A stretch of 64,000 bases of DNA from Callaeas wilsoni (Eukaryota; Chordata; Aves; Passeriformes; Callaeidae). The stretch covers positions 1 to 64,000 of the forward strand of contig VWPU01003220.1 of the NCBI GenBank assembly GCA_013398955.1. The letters run 5' to 3'. Position 1 is the first letter of the stretch; each line of letters begins with the position of its first letter. The notes under the pieces were generated by a model, which ran no database searches, was not told the DNA's origin, and saw only the letters and a program-made list of their open reading frames with translations. Made by a program: the position numbers and the translations under genes. Below are positions 22,046 to 34,600 of this stretch, piece after piece.

Positions 22046-25000
22046 ATTGTACAGCAGGGAGAGATGGGAGAGATGACAAGGCCTCACCTGTACAAACTGC
22101 TCTTCTCTCCCTCAGGATATTCAGTTTGATACAATCTGGGACTGATTTTCAGGTAATGCACTAAGTTCTTAAACACTGTCTCTCTCTCTCTCTCCACAAC
22201 AGAGAACCCAGCAACAAGTCCACAGTCAAGGTGGGTAGATGAGATATAGAAGTATAGCTGAGTGTCTATCTTCACGAGGAAGACATATTGATGTTGAGGT
22301 ACCTCTTTTTCCTGTGTTGCTCTACGGGGTGGTGAGAGGAGATTGTGTTTCATTCCAACTGGGAAAGGCAATACCTCAATATCCTTTTCCTCCTGATGTG
22401 CTGTTTTGAGGATGCCCGGATAACAAATTCGAAAACGCAACCTGTTTGTCTCTGCTGTAAAGCCAAATCCATTGGCTAAAGAGTCCCAGAGCCACTACTT
22501 GCTTTGTTAAAACCTTCAGCAACATGGAAGGTTCTACCTATCTTGCTAACTGTTCCCAACAACAAGATTTCCTAATGTGTCTAAACCTGTGCCTTCAGAT
22601 GGACATGGGGAAACCAAATAATCACAAGCACAGGACTGTGAACAGCAGAGAAGCTGAACACCACCAGGCTGGTGCCAGACAAGGCCCAGCTGTGGCTGCA
22701 TGCCACAGCATCACTCTTTGGTGCTGTCCTCCCTGCCCAAGCACAGCTGTGTTCACCCCTGCTCAGGTGCCACCCTGCAAAAACTTGTCAGCAGGTCCCA
22801 ACCTTTCCAAGGGGTTGATATGGAAAATTGGACCTTTGGGTCTAAAGCCCTGGATCTGCATGGGTAGGGCTGCTCACCCAAAGCACAAAACCAGACAGGG
22901 TCTTGTTATCCAAGTAACTGCAGACGACTTCACCACAACACGCTCAGAAAGGAGAAAGCGTTCCTGCATTCCATGCTGCAGGGAATGTGGTTTTGCAGGA
23001 GGGCAAAAAGGAGGACCCTCTATTCAGGTGGCAGTCAAAGGGAGCAGAGAGTGCTCAGCCGCCTGCCGGAATTGGCCCTGTATTGGTTACACCCCCAGCT
23101 ATTTGAGGTAAAACTTGGCCTCTCAAAGCTCTCTGCCTCTCTCCTGTGCCTTTGTATTCTCTAGAAGGTGAAGCGTAAGGGTATAAAAAGCTGCAAACAA
23201 GTTCCTACCTCTGGAGACCAGGCATTTACTCTAAGAAAGAAAGACCAATTGCTTCCCAGAGCATTGTCCACCCACATTAGAGAAAGGATTAAGCAGATAC
23301 ATTCAGCTATTCTAACAGATTTTCTTTAAACTCTGAATACGCCTCTCACACTTGGTAAGATAATCACATTAGTTTTGTCATTAAAAGATCCCTTTTATAG
23401 AAAGTACCTAAACCGCTTAAACCACCCAGAGAGGTCGCATACATTAGAAAACAACAAGACAAACGGAAGGGATTTGCTATTCCCGGTCTCAGTGTTTCAC
23501 TGCCCCTACTTTCTAAACTGGGGGATGGAACCAAAAGATTTTTCAAATCACCAGCAGAGGGAAAAGCCCCTGAGAGCTGGGCAGCCCCCACCCTCCCTGG
23601 AGAGCCCTCGCTCCCCACCCAGGAAACACTTGGGTACAGCACTGAGGACTTTGGAGAGAACATCGTTAGGCATGGAGATGCCCACCGGTCACCCAAAGCA
23701 CCCCCACAGCTGATTTTCCTCTACTGAATATCTGGCACTCAAAACCCAACTGCAAAATCAGCAACAGCTGAGGCTGAGCTTATTCCTGCCTTGGAGAGCA
23801 CAGCTGTGAGGTGCTCCATGCTGAAGGAGCACAGCCTCGCTGTTCCCTGTTGTGGGTGTTGGGGGCATTGCTGTCTCTGCATCATGCCCCAGGACCATGG
23901 GATCCCCATCACGGGGCTGCAGCGAGGACAGAGCAGGTCCCCACCTCAGCAGGCTTCAGGGTAGCAATGCAATCAGCTGTCAGCAATCTAACTCTGCTGT
24001 AAAGCAATTTCTTCATTGGGCTTGTGTTATTGAGAGGATACAGAGAAGGACACTGTGCCCTAAAGCATGTGGATCAAATAGTTTCAGATTTGCTGGTAAA
24101 ATAAAGTTGGGCTGGGGGGTAAAACAAGAAAGGCTTATGTTCCTGCAGCTGGAGGCGGTGCTGGGAAATCAAGGAATCCAAATAATATAGGAGCACAAGT
24201 CTACTCAGACCAGTGGAAACTCCAATGCCCAGCATCTTTAAATTATAAAAGATAAAAAAAGATAAAATATAAATTTTTTTTTAACAATAGAAGGGGGAAA
24301 TTAAAAAATACTTAAGCACTGTTAATTTAGTGCAAATATCTTCAGTTCGTATTTTTTGCCACTGCTTCGCTGCATATTTTCTGCTAACCTGCACTGCCAA
24401 AACAAACCATTTTAGTTTTTTTAACAGGGACAGTCTTAAAAAAGATTTGTAAAGTCATCTTTGTAAGACCAAGGCTTTGGTTTAAAAACACACAGAGAGG
24501 TTAGATTATTTTTAAAAAACCCCAAATCATAGGGGCTACAGTAGTAACACTCAGTGAGATGCCAGTTACGGCATAACAATGATGTTCTGAATCAAGAGGG
24601 AAGAGCTAAAAATGGAGGCTTGGAGTACACAATCCCCTGTATTCTTTCATCCCATGTTTAGTGGTTTCATAGTGTCCTCCTGACTGCCAGAAAGGCACAA
24701 TGATTCCACCATTAGTCCTGCAAGGAACTAAAATATCCAAGCATCTACGTGCAGTCTCTAACCTACATAAAGCTCTTTAGGTCACTCATGATTCCTTAGA
24801 GATTCGATTCACAACAGCTAAATACCCTTTTTAAGAGCAGAGGTAGAAAAAAGAAATCCCTTTATTTAAAGCATAATGACATTTTTCTGCAACATCCTTG
24901 GTGGGCAGACAGCAGCAGACAGCATGGGAGACCAAGCTTCTCGCTTTTCCTGTGATTTAGAATCCATGCTCCAGGAGGGACTTCCCTTTCTAAACACTCC

Positions 25001-27389
25001 TTTGATGATGAAATATTTGATCGTCTTCAAAATTAAAATTATCCAACAAACAAAATGAGTTGCAGAACTTATTTAGCTCCTTCTCAAGAGTCTGCAGCCT
25101 TAGCTCTGCCCTATTAACTATTTGGTAAAAAGCTCCCCTTGCCAGGTGAGGCGATGTCACAGATCTGTTCTCACAACCTTCCTCATTACTGACATGTGGG
25201 AAGTGTGTGTTTGCCTGGGAAAGCTTTCAAAAGGAAAATGGACTTTTCCCATTATAGGTAGCCTGACTGCATTCAGTGTGGTCACCTACAGAGAACAACC
25301 AGCCCATACACCTGCTCCTCACCACAGCCAAAGCTCTGAAGTGAGAAACTACCACAGGAGTGCAGACTCACCATCTGTCATCCTGACTGCTGTGTGTGCC
25401 ACTCGAGGATTCCTGTAACCAGTTTCCCCCCCACACTCCTCAAGAGTCAAGTACAAACCAGACAATGTCACTTGCAGAACTTGGAATCTGCGAAAGGATA
25501 AAAATTAATGTCCCTGCAAAACAAAATCCAGTTCCAGAAACTCAACATTATTTTAATGCATTTTTATTGATACAAACTGCAGGCTCACCACTAAGGTTCA
25601 TGCTTTGGGGAAAACATTAATTCTTTTTCCTTCTGCATTTTTCCCAGTGAGTAGGAAACATACAGTCTTAAATTCCAATAACTTCTGACATATGCCAAGG
25701 CTGACATAGGCCCATCATCATATACCTGGAAAGATAAATGAACCATTTGTTATGGCCCAACCCTGTATGAAACACACAGGAGAGCCAGTATTTAGATGAG
25801 GTAGCCAAACCACAAGACAGTCCCATGGCAGCATTCAGAGATGTGTACATGGATTCTAAGATGAAGTCTGAATGTTAGAGATAAGTAAGACTTAAAGTTT
25901 TGACCACTCAGCTTGACAGGAAAAAAGTAAAAAGTAAGATCAATTTAAAATACCATAAAATCAAGCCATGTAATTCATAAGCTGGTCCAACCAATAAGAA
26001 CCTGATCCAAAGTGCACTTGAATCAGTCTCACAGACATAAACTGTATGGAATAGTATGATTATTAATATCCTCCCCCCCAAAAAAAAACCCAAAAAACAC
26101 AAACAAAACTCCTCTGAAAAATTTTTTAAGTGTCATTTCACAAAACTTTAAGTTGAAAAATTGCATGTTGTCCTAAATGTTGTTGAAGGTAACTTTTTCT
26201 GCTTATGAAAAGAGTGAAAAGAGAAAGAGGAATGAAATTTTAAATTACTTATGCTGCTTGAAACTAAAAAGTGTTTTCCATACAACAAAGCAGCAGCTGT
26301 TTCCTGAGACAGTAAGTTCACTACCAGCAGAGAGAGAGGAGACACAAGCTGACTAATAATACACAGTAGCTGTTAATTTGGGCTGTTCACATCTTTATCC
26401 ACACAACATGGAAATGCTTATCCCAAAATTTTCACTTGGAGCAGCACCCTGAGCAACCAGTGAGTGACTGGGAGCAATTGCACCAGGTTCTTGTTTGCTC
26501 AATTAAGTAATTTCTGATCCCCAAAATTACATTAACTCTTACAGGTTAACATGTAAGAAGATACAACAGTATTTCTAAAAACTTTGCTGTAACATAATTG
26601 ATTAAAAACCAATAAATTTTGTTTCAAAAGAATCAAGGATATGTTATTATTAAGTCCATGACTCAGAGTCTGGAGTATATTTACAGCAAAAACTGTAACT
26701 ATTGGAAAAGGGGAACATCAACAGCCCTCAATCAACAGGTTTCAGGCAAATCCTACACAGCTCATCCTTTAGCCCTGTAGTTCTTGCCTGGCCTTGTTCT
26801 CTGGAGTCTCTGTAAGGAGCTACTTTGCTAAAAAACATGAGAGGTTCAGATTGCAGTCTGAACATAAATGCCATGTTTAACACTAGCTGAGGAAAAAGAA
26901 TCTATTTGGAAGAAGATACACAGGAGTGTTTGAAAAGATAAAAATTCAGTGTTGGGTTCACTTCGTTCACATAGGATGGGAGGAGACTGGAAACAGAAAA
27001 GGCCACCTGGGATCTTAGGAAAATACCCAATTATCAGGCATATCATCAAAGCTGAGAAAACTTTTCAACAGAGATGAAATTTTAAGAGTCTGGGGACACG
27101 AAGACTTGCCTAAGTCATTCTAAAATGGAGTTGTCCTTTAAACTGCAAAGAATCCCTTCTGAAGAAGGGCTGCAGTGTGAATGAAGCCAAAGCTGGAAAA
27201 CAAGGGGACTGCCCCAGCCATTTATTAACGTCAAATATGCTGTCTCATGAATCAGGGCAGTTTGTCTGGTTTGGAAGCCTTACAGAAAGCCCAGTGCACC
27301 TGGCTTGGTGAGCTCAGCATCAGGCTTTAGGCTGATCCAAGGGGATAGCTGCATTCTGTGTTTTCAATAGTTTGTCCAGCAAACAATTT
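22046..27389. other. Intergenic DNA between the old CR1 and the PRCP 3' end
   Basis: No gene was recognised. A TC microsatellite sits at about 22178-22194. The 195-codon frame at 22524-23111 has no domain or homologue I recognise. AT-rich DNA from about 24230 onward (24240-24330, 26040-26110) has T/A runs. A second possible minus-strand poly(A) signal near 25563-25568 means a longer PRCP 3' UTR cannot be excluded. Confidence 0.5.
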
Positions 27390-28417
27390 TTTTTTTCAAA
27401 GGCTTTTATTGATGAGCCATCAGCAAACAGATCATGCAGAATTTGAACAATACACAGAATGGAGGGGAGGGAAGAACCCACACAAGGCACAGCCCCAATT
27501 ATTTGTCACTTCATAAGATCTAGCCAGCACAAGTGTCACATTTGCTCTTCAGGAGAATAGCTTCAAAAGCTTCCTGATTTTAAAAAGCTAAGCGTTTGTG
27601 AAGGATACACACACATATACACACACAAAATATACCCAGTTTTCTTTGGTAACCATCAGCACAAATAGCGACAGATATCTCAGAATTAGGACACATAGCA
27701 AAAGAAAAAGTAAAATCCTGATGCAGATTCTGCATGCTCAGCCAGTTATCAGCAGAGTGAGTCTGGGCCCAGCCCTGACCATTCAGTACGGCACAGAATA
27801 CAAAAATCCACCGATTAATAAGCTGCAGGAAAACTACTAGAAAAAAAGTTTTCTATTTATTTATTTTCCAACACTGATTCCAAAGGGTAAGGGCTGTTTA
27901 GTTTCCTTACAAACAGCACAGCCAGCTTCCCCAGGCCTTCCCTACCTCTCCACCAAACATCATGGTAAGATGTTATTTCTGTTCCTTCATTATCTCCACC
28001 AGCAGAGGATGTCTGAAATTCAATCACACTGGAGGCAGCACCATCAACAGCACTGCCATGTAATCCACTCTTGGACATACCAGCAGTTGGAACACTCACT
28101 CAGCACAGCGAGAAGAAGGGCAACAAGCCTAGAACAGGAACCCACTACTGTGTGGTAAAGTACAGCATTTGAGAAGAGCAGAAGAGGAAAGCAAACCAGA
28201 GCAGGCAGCTTAATCCATGCACTTTGACTGGAGTTTATCATCTGAGAATGCTCTCCATCCATCTGCTGCCTGCCCCTCTCATGGACACAAGCATTGGTGA
28301 CCACAGCAGTGCAGGTGAGGAAGCAGGAGGGAAATGCTCCAATGACCGCATCACGAGGCCTGGCCCTACTCCCCGCGAAGCCAAGAGAGGTGTAATGGCC
28401 ACAGTTGTTGCCGTACT
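27390..28417 (-). other. PRCP: PRCP 3' untranslated region
   Basis: The region runs from the PRCP stop codon to a well-formed poly(A) site. On the minus strand, CATCAATAAAAGCCTTTG (AATAAA at 27410-27405) is followed by an A-run and then a T/G-rich TTGTTTGCTGG, the usual order of signal, cleavage site and downstream element. An earlier double signal, AATAAATAAATAG near 27867-27855, could give a shorter transcript. Confidence 0.55.
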
Positions 28418-28622
28418 TCAGTGGCTGTGCCTGGCCTTTTCAATCCACTGCTTCATGAGGCAGATCTCCAAGGCTCGAGCTTGCTGCACAGACTTGGGGT
28501 CCAAAGGGTTACGGCTGCGCAGGTCCAGGTGATGGGCTCCATCTGGGATCACAACTGCCACGAGGGAATCGGTGATGTTCTGGGTCACCCCGCCCGCAGA
28601 CCACGGATCCAGGCCACCATTG
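28418..28622 (-). CDS. PRCP: PRCP exon 9 (last coding exon)
   Basis: Acceptor TTACAG precedes 28622. The exon completes Ser412 and reads [11 protein letters not shown] to a stop at 28418. It encodes residues 413-479 with catalytic Asp417 and His442 (GAHHLDLR). The C-terminus is [11 protein letters not shown]. Intron 8 (28623-32697, about 4.1 kb) upstream shows no gene or recognisable repeat. Confidence 0.96.
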
Positions 28623-31600
28623 CTGTAAGGAAAGAGTATTTCATTAGGGCACATGGGCACAGCAGTCAGCAGCGAGGCTGCAGCTCACATCGACATTTCT
28701 ACTAGTTCTGCATATGCAGCAACAGAAACAGACCTCAGCCCTGTCTTAATGTCTTGTGCCCACTCCTGTGCTAAGAAGCGCCTTCTCGACAGAGGTATGG
28801 AGCTATCAGCAGCTTAAGCAAGGCTACACTCATTAATTATCTGCTAATTCAGATAATAACCTATAACAGTGCAAAAGCCTCTGAAGAGAAATCTGCTGCC
28901 ACCTGTAACTGTCATAAAAGTTTCAGGTTTCCCTCTACCGAAACACAACCAAATTCCCAAATCAAAGCACTTCACTTTCCTTCTTCACAGTCTGCCATAA
29001 ACAAATCACTCACTGGACCCTTTAGTGCAGAATTTTTAGGAAGTTCTACCTTTTGCTGTCTCAGCTGAGTGCCAACCTGGTTTTGCAAAAAAATGCTTGG
29101 ATGGTTTGTTAGTCCGCTGACTTTAATAACAACCATATGAAAACGAAGATTTTATCCCTTAAAAAACTGTCTAAAATGACTCTTCCTCTGTGACAGGACA
29201 ACTCCCTCAGCCCAAATAAATTTTAAAAATTCCTTACACTATAGATACGGCTCCAAATAATAGCCCATAGAGCAAGCCAATGGCTCAGCTGGGAGAGAGT
29301 TTCCATCTCTCATTCCTAGCTTTGGACTTGATCCAATAACCCTTACTACATTTTATTTTCCTTTACTGCAATGCCCTTCCCACACGCGACTCATCTTTCT
29401 GCACAAAAAAACCAACATCCATATACTTGTGGAACTACACAAACCTAGATCTGTTTCTCACTTAAAACTGGACCTACCCACAAAAGGAAATGTCAGAAAT
29501 GGGCTATGGTATGAGAGGGTAAATTTCTAGAAGGAGCTAAGAAATTAAAACATCCTTGGACACAGAGATATGCAGCAAGAAAAATACCACAATGGCAGCA
29601 CCAGAAAATAACAATCAAATAATGAATTTTTAAAAAAAGCTTTTTTAGAAATAACCAAGAGTAAAAACCTGATGGAGTCTAAACTAATATTTTACTTGTT
29701 TCACCACTGAAAAAAAAAAACCCCACAACTAAGTATCTGAAGTCTCTGTAGTTCTTTACTTTCAGTGATTCTAAATATGACTTAGGACAAGAGAAACATT
29801 TTGTATCCACAAAACAAAAAGCATAGAGAGCTGCCCAATACACCAAAAGCATTGGATTTAAAAGGTCACCTGAATCAGCAGAGCACCTTGGCAACAGGGG
29901 GATGAGTTGCTGAGAGACCCATGATGCACATGAACTTGGATCTTTTGGTCCTAGTCATGTGGAAACTAAGCATGCCACAGGCTTTTCTCTGAGCTTCTGG
30001 CTGCATCCTCTGCATCTCCTGCCAAAGGATGGCACCAGAGGCACTGACGCAGTTTGGGAAGTTAAACTTGAAGGAAGGGGGGATGGAGGGCTCACCACAA
30101 AATCATAAATCTTAACGGTTGTTGCAGATTAAGATCATTCCAACTGGAATGAATTATTTATGTTTTAAAACTAAGCATGCATGTAAGTACTCAGTTGCCC
30201 ATCTCACAGGACAGGAATTTCCCAGTATAAACCAAAGAAGCAAAAGAAGAAAAGGAATAAGTCAGACATTTCTTTTTAGCAGTGGCCAGGACAGCAGGAC
30301 TTCAGAACTTCATCTGTTCTCTTCAGCCAGGCATTGTTGTGCTTCCTCTTCTTTGCCTCCATTCCCTTCTTTAGTGCTAACAATTCTCCCTTCTGCACAG
30401 AGCACCAGCATCTCTTAAAACAGCCAGCACTTTCTGCCTCTCCCGTGCCAGTGCAGAACTGGATATGTGGGTGCCCTGACTTAGAAGCCTACAACCTAGG
30501 TGTGATTCACTGATTTTGAAAAAAAAACTTTTTTAGATTGCGTGCACCGAATTTCATACTGTCTGATATAACCTGGGCTGATTTGGACTACCACAGTACA
30601 CTGATGATGAGACACTACAACTGCTACAAGCTCACTGCCACCACATGTATGAACAGTGTTAAAAGGTCTTCCCACCACTGTGCAGCACTTTCACACCAAG
30701 TACACAGCATGTTCCAGTAAGAGGAGTGAAAACTCCTGGAAGAGAAAGGGGAAACAGTGTTCTGAACCCCCCAATTTCCTCAGACTAGTTTTAATAAAGA
30801 TGTACCACCCAGGACAGGTAAGTACTACCTGCCCACAGCCTAAGTAACCACTCACACACTACACAACTCCAGGAAGGTACCAGCGTGGCAGTGGAATTCC
30901 CTGCATTAAACCCACACAGTACAAAGAACAGTGTGACTGTGCAGAGTGATGTACTACTCACAGAGGGAGAAGCGGCAGCACCAGTTCAAGCATCCTGGCC
31001 AAATCCCACTGCGTCTGGATAAATCCACCCTACAGTGGTTCTCTTTAGATGGAGTACTTTTCCCTTCCTGCACTACACTGTTGTGCAAGTTGCCTGTCAC
31101 TTGAAACACAGTCCTTTTCACCCCACAGGGAGCCACATCCCCTGGTAAACATTGGGATGTTTTTTGTAAAGCACTCTGCAGTGTTTGAGGATAAAAGGCT
31201 CTTATATAAAATGTACAGTGTTGACAATGTATTTGTTTGAAGAGAAACATCCCAGCTTGAGATCCAAAAGCTTTGTGTGTACAGCACTACTTTAACATTC
31301 ATTTGGTTGCTTTCAGGCTTTTCTCATTTCCAGCTCCTTCAGCTGGCATAAATTCTTAAACACTTATTTAGATTTGTTTGCTTGTCTATCGCTTACAAAG
31401 CGGATTTCTACTGTACAGAGCTGTGCAGCCTTGGAAATAAGCAACACTGCAGAAACTAAGTTAAATCAACAAATTTTTTTTATTAAAAAGTTTTCCAAAA
31501 AAAGGGTGGAATTTTTCACTCCAGAGTAGGTATCCTGCTGGGACAGAAACAGCAAGAGGCAAGCTACAGGCCTTTGCAGCCAAACAGACCGACACTAACA

Positions 31601-34600
31601 GCTGCAATCCAGAAAATAATCCCCAATTCAAGTAAGAACTTTCTGCTTTTAAAATGCATACCTATCTACCACATCCAAAAGACTAATTCTGAGCTTGGTT
31701 TTTAGAAGTGGCAAGGTGTTTTATGAAAAGGCCTTGCTCAATTTTAACCAGAACACAGAGGAATATATATCCAGGAGCTTCCCACAGTGGGCAATGGGCA
31801 CAGCAAGTCAGGACTCCTGAGGCCTCAATGGGTTTGGGGAACACCTCCCTCCCACATAAGAACCTGATGGATAGACAGTACTCACCTGGATCATAAGTAT
31901 AACCACATATAAGTAAAGCATAAGCAAACCCACATGAACCTCCCTTTAAAGATAGCAGAGTTTAATCGTAAAAATCAGGGAAGTGAAGGCTGAATGGAGA
32001 GCAAGCAGCATGGACTAATTTTTTGCGCTAGACTGAAACATTTCTTTCACTTTTTGTCCACACACAAAGGTGTTTCAGACAAACCTTTGTTGTATTACCA
32101 GTATTCCTTACTAAAATAGAAACATCTTTGTATTTGGATCTTACACAAGTTTGTTGAAACTTGCCTAAATGCCACTAAAAGAAAAGAGTTGTTGGCAGTA
32201 ATAGAAAAACTCCCAAAGTTACTTCCCTCTCTTTTCTGTATCAAAGGGAAAAAGGAATGTCATGCCAGCTCCTTCACAAGGCTATCACTCAGAGCAATAA
32301 TTTTGGTGACCAAGACTCTGTGTTACAGCTAGAACCCATTTAGACTTTCCTTTTATTTGTAAGCGACTGTGCTTTGGGTTCATAAAAGTATGAATTTACC
32401 AGTATGGGAAACGTGGATTTTAGCTACAAGATAAGAAGGAATCCATGTGGAAAGAAGATGTTTGGCAGAATCCCAGCCCAGATTCTTGTTTTAGAGTCAC
32501 ACAGGCAGAAACAGAACAGTTGGCTTCTCTGGCCACTACAGACATTTTACTCTCAAGAATAACTTAAGAATAACAAAGCATATCCATCATTTATTCAGCT
32601 GGAGTGCTGGAGACAGATCCCTTTGCTAGTTGGGGCAGATTCTCTGACAATCCAAACTTGTGGAAGACTCTACACTATCAGCTAAAACAAGACTCACCTG
32701 AAGATGATGTTGCTGTGTGAACTGATGTTTTTTCCTCCATACATAGAAAGAATCCAAGAGAGGCGAGGCCTCACTCCCCACATCCTGTAACACTCTTCTG
32801 AAAGCGCATCAAAGTCCCATTTCTGAGGTTCAAACATGTCATGGACACCATCTGTGCATAAGGGCATCACCATTTCAGTGCAAGCCTGAAAGAAAGGGCA
32901 GGTCAATAAAATGTATTCCTAGGAGAACATCCAAGAGCTGTTACTGCAGTATTTAAAAAAGGCTCAAACAGCATTTGATCAGTAATTACTACCAAATTAC
33001 TACAGAATCATCTAGTTTGTAAAAGACCTTTTAAGACTGAGTTCAACCATAAATCAGAAAGTGCCAAGTCCACCTCTAAACTATGTACCTAAGTTCATAG
33101 TATCTTTTAAACTCCAGGATGGTGACTCCACCATTTCCCTTCATAGCTTGTTTCAATGCTTGACATTTTTCCTAATATTCAATCTAAATCTCCCCTGGCC
33201 CAGCTTGAGGCCATTTCTTCTCATTCTCTTGCTTGTTACTTAAGAGATAGAAATCCACCTCCCTACAATCTCTATTCAGGGAGCTGTAGAGAGCATTAAG
33301 GTCTTCCCTCAGCCTCCTTTTTTTCTTCAGACTAAATGCCTCAGTTCCCTCAGCCGCTTCTCATCAGACTTCTGCTCTAGACCCTTCTCCAGCTCCATTC
33401 CCCTTCTCTGGACATGCTCCAGCCCCTCAATGCCTTTCTTGTAGTGAAGGGCCCACTACTGAACACAGGATTTGAGGTGTGGCCTCACCAGTGCCCAGTA
33501 CAGGGGACAATCACTGCCCTGGTCCTGCTGGCCACACTATTGCTGATACACGCCAGGATGCCATTGGCCTTCTTGGCCACCTGGGCACATGCTGGATCAT
33601 GTTCAGTTGCTGTCAATCAACACCCCCAGGTCCTTTTCTACCAGGCAGCTTTCCAGCCACTCTGTCCACAGCCTCTAGCCCTGCATGGTGTTGTTGTGAC
33701 CCAAGTGCAGGACCCACTTGGCCTTGTTAGACCTCATACAACTGCCTGCCATACATAATTTACAACTGCCTGCTATACATCATTTTCCAGTCTACATGAA
33801 CAGCTGAAACTCAACAAGTACGTAGATAATGAAGATACAACCTAAACCTCCAGAGAAAGCTGCCTCTCTTTTGTGCCTTGCCTTCCCCACTACAATCATA
33901 CTCCGTTTGTGACTACGTTTGTCATCAGGACATCAATACATCTGGCACAATATAGTGACAGCTAAATGACAATTCTCATCAGCTGTAGACCAAAAAACCC
34001 TCACTGACTTGCAATTTATTAAGATTAGTGTGCATACCTGGTAGTACCAACCCATTTCACCCAGACTCTTTGTTGCAGTCTGCGACACATCTAAGCATGA
34101 GGTTTCTCCTGTATAATTGTAATATAAATTTACTGCCTGGAAAACATTCTGCAGCAACAATTTGTCAGAGAGACTGGGATCTTTCAAGAACTTGCAGATT
34201 TCCTACAATGAAGAGAGAAGGAGAAGTCTAAATCTATAGGAATTAAATATTAATACACGATATCTGGTAGGATATTAATTTATTTTCCAAGTACAGTCAG
34301 ACCACTTCCAGAAAGTGTCTGAAATTATATATCCTGATTATCACAAAAAGCAGTATCACATGTGTGTGGTGCATGCTACTACGAAGAATCTGAAACTTTA
34401 TCTTTCCTGATTAAAAATTTTTTTTAAAAAATCCAACAGTGCCACCTTAATGTTTCATTCACCTTTTTTTTTTAATTCATTTCCCATACTTTAAAATAGA
34501 TTATATTTAATAAATAGTATTTAGTACCTCTGTAATTAAAGACAGCACGTACAGATCTATAACAGAAGCTCCAAGTATAGACTGGGGTTCCCTGCAGTTT

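Noticed and set aside
22524..23111. 195-codon plus-strand frame
   Set aside because: No known domain, composition like random translation, and no neighbouring exon or regulatory signal. A transcript or homologue in another bird would be needed.
33414..33758. 114-codon plus-strand frame in PRCP intron 7
   Set aside because: It is the antisense strand of a CR1 element.
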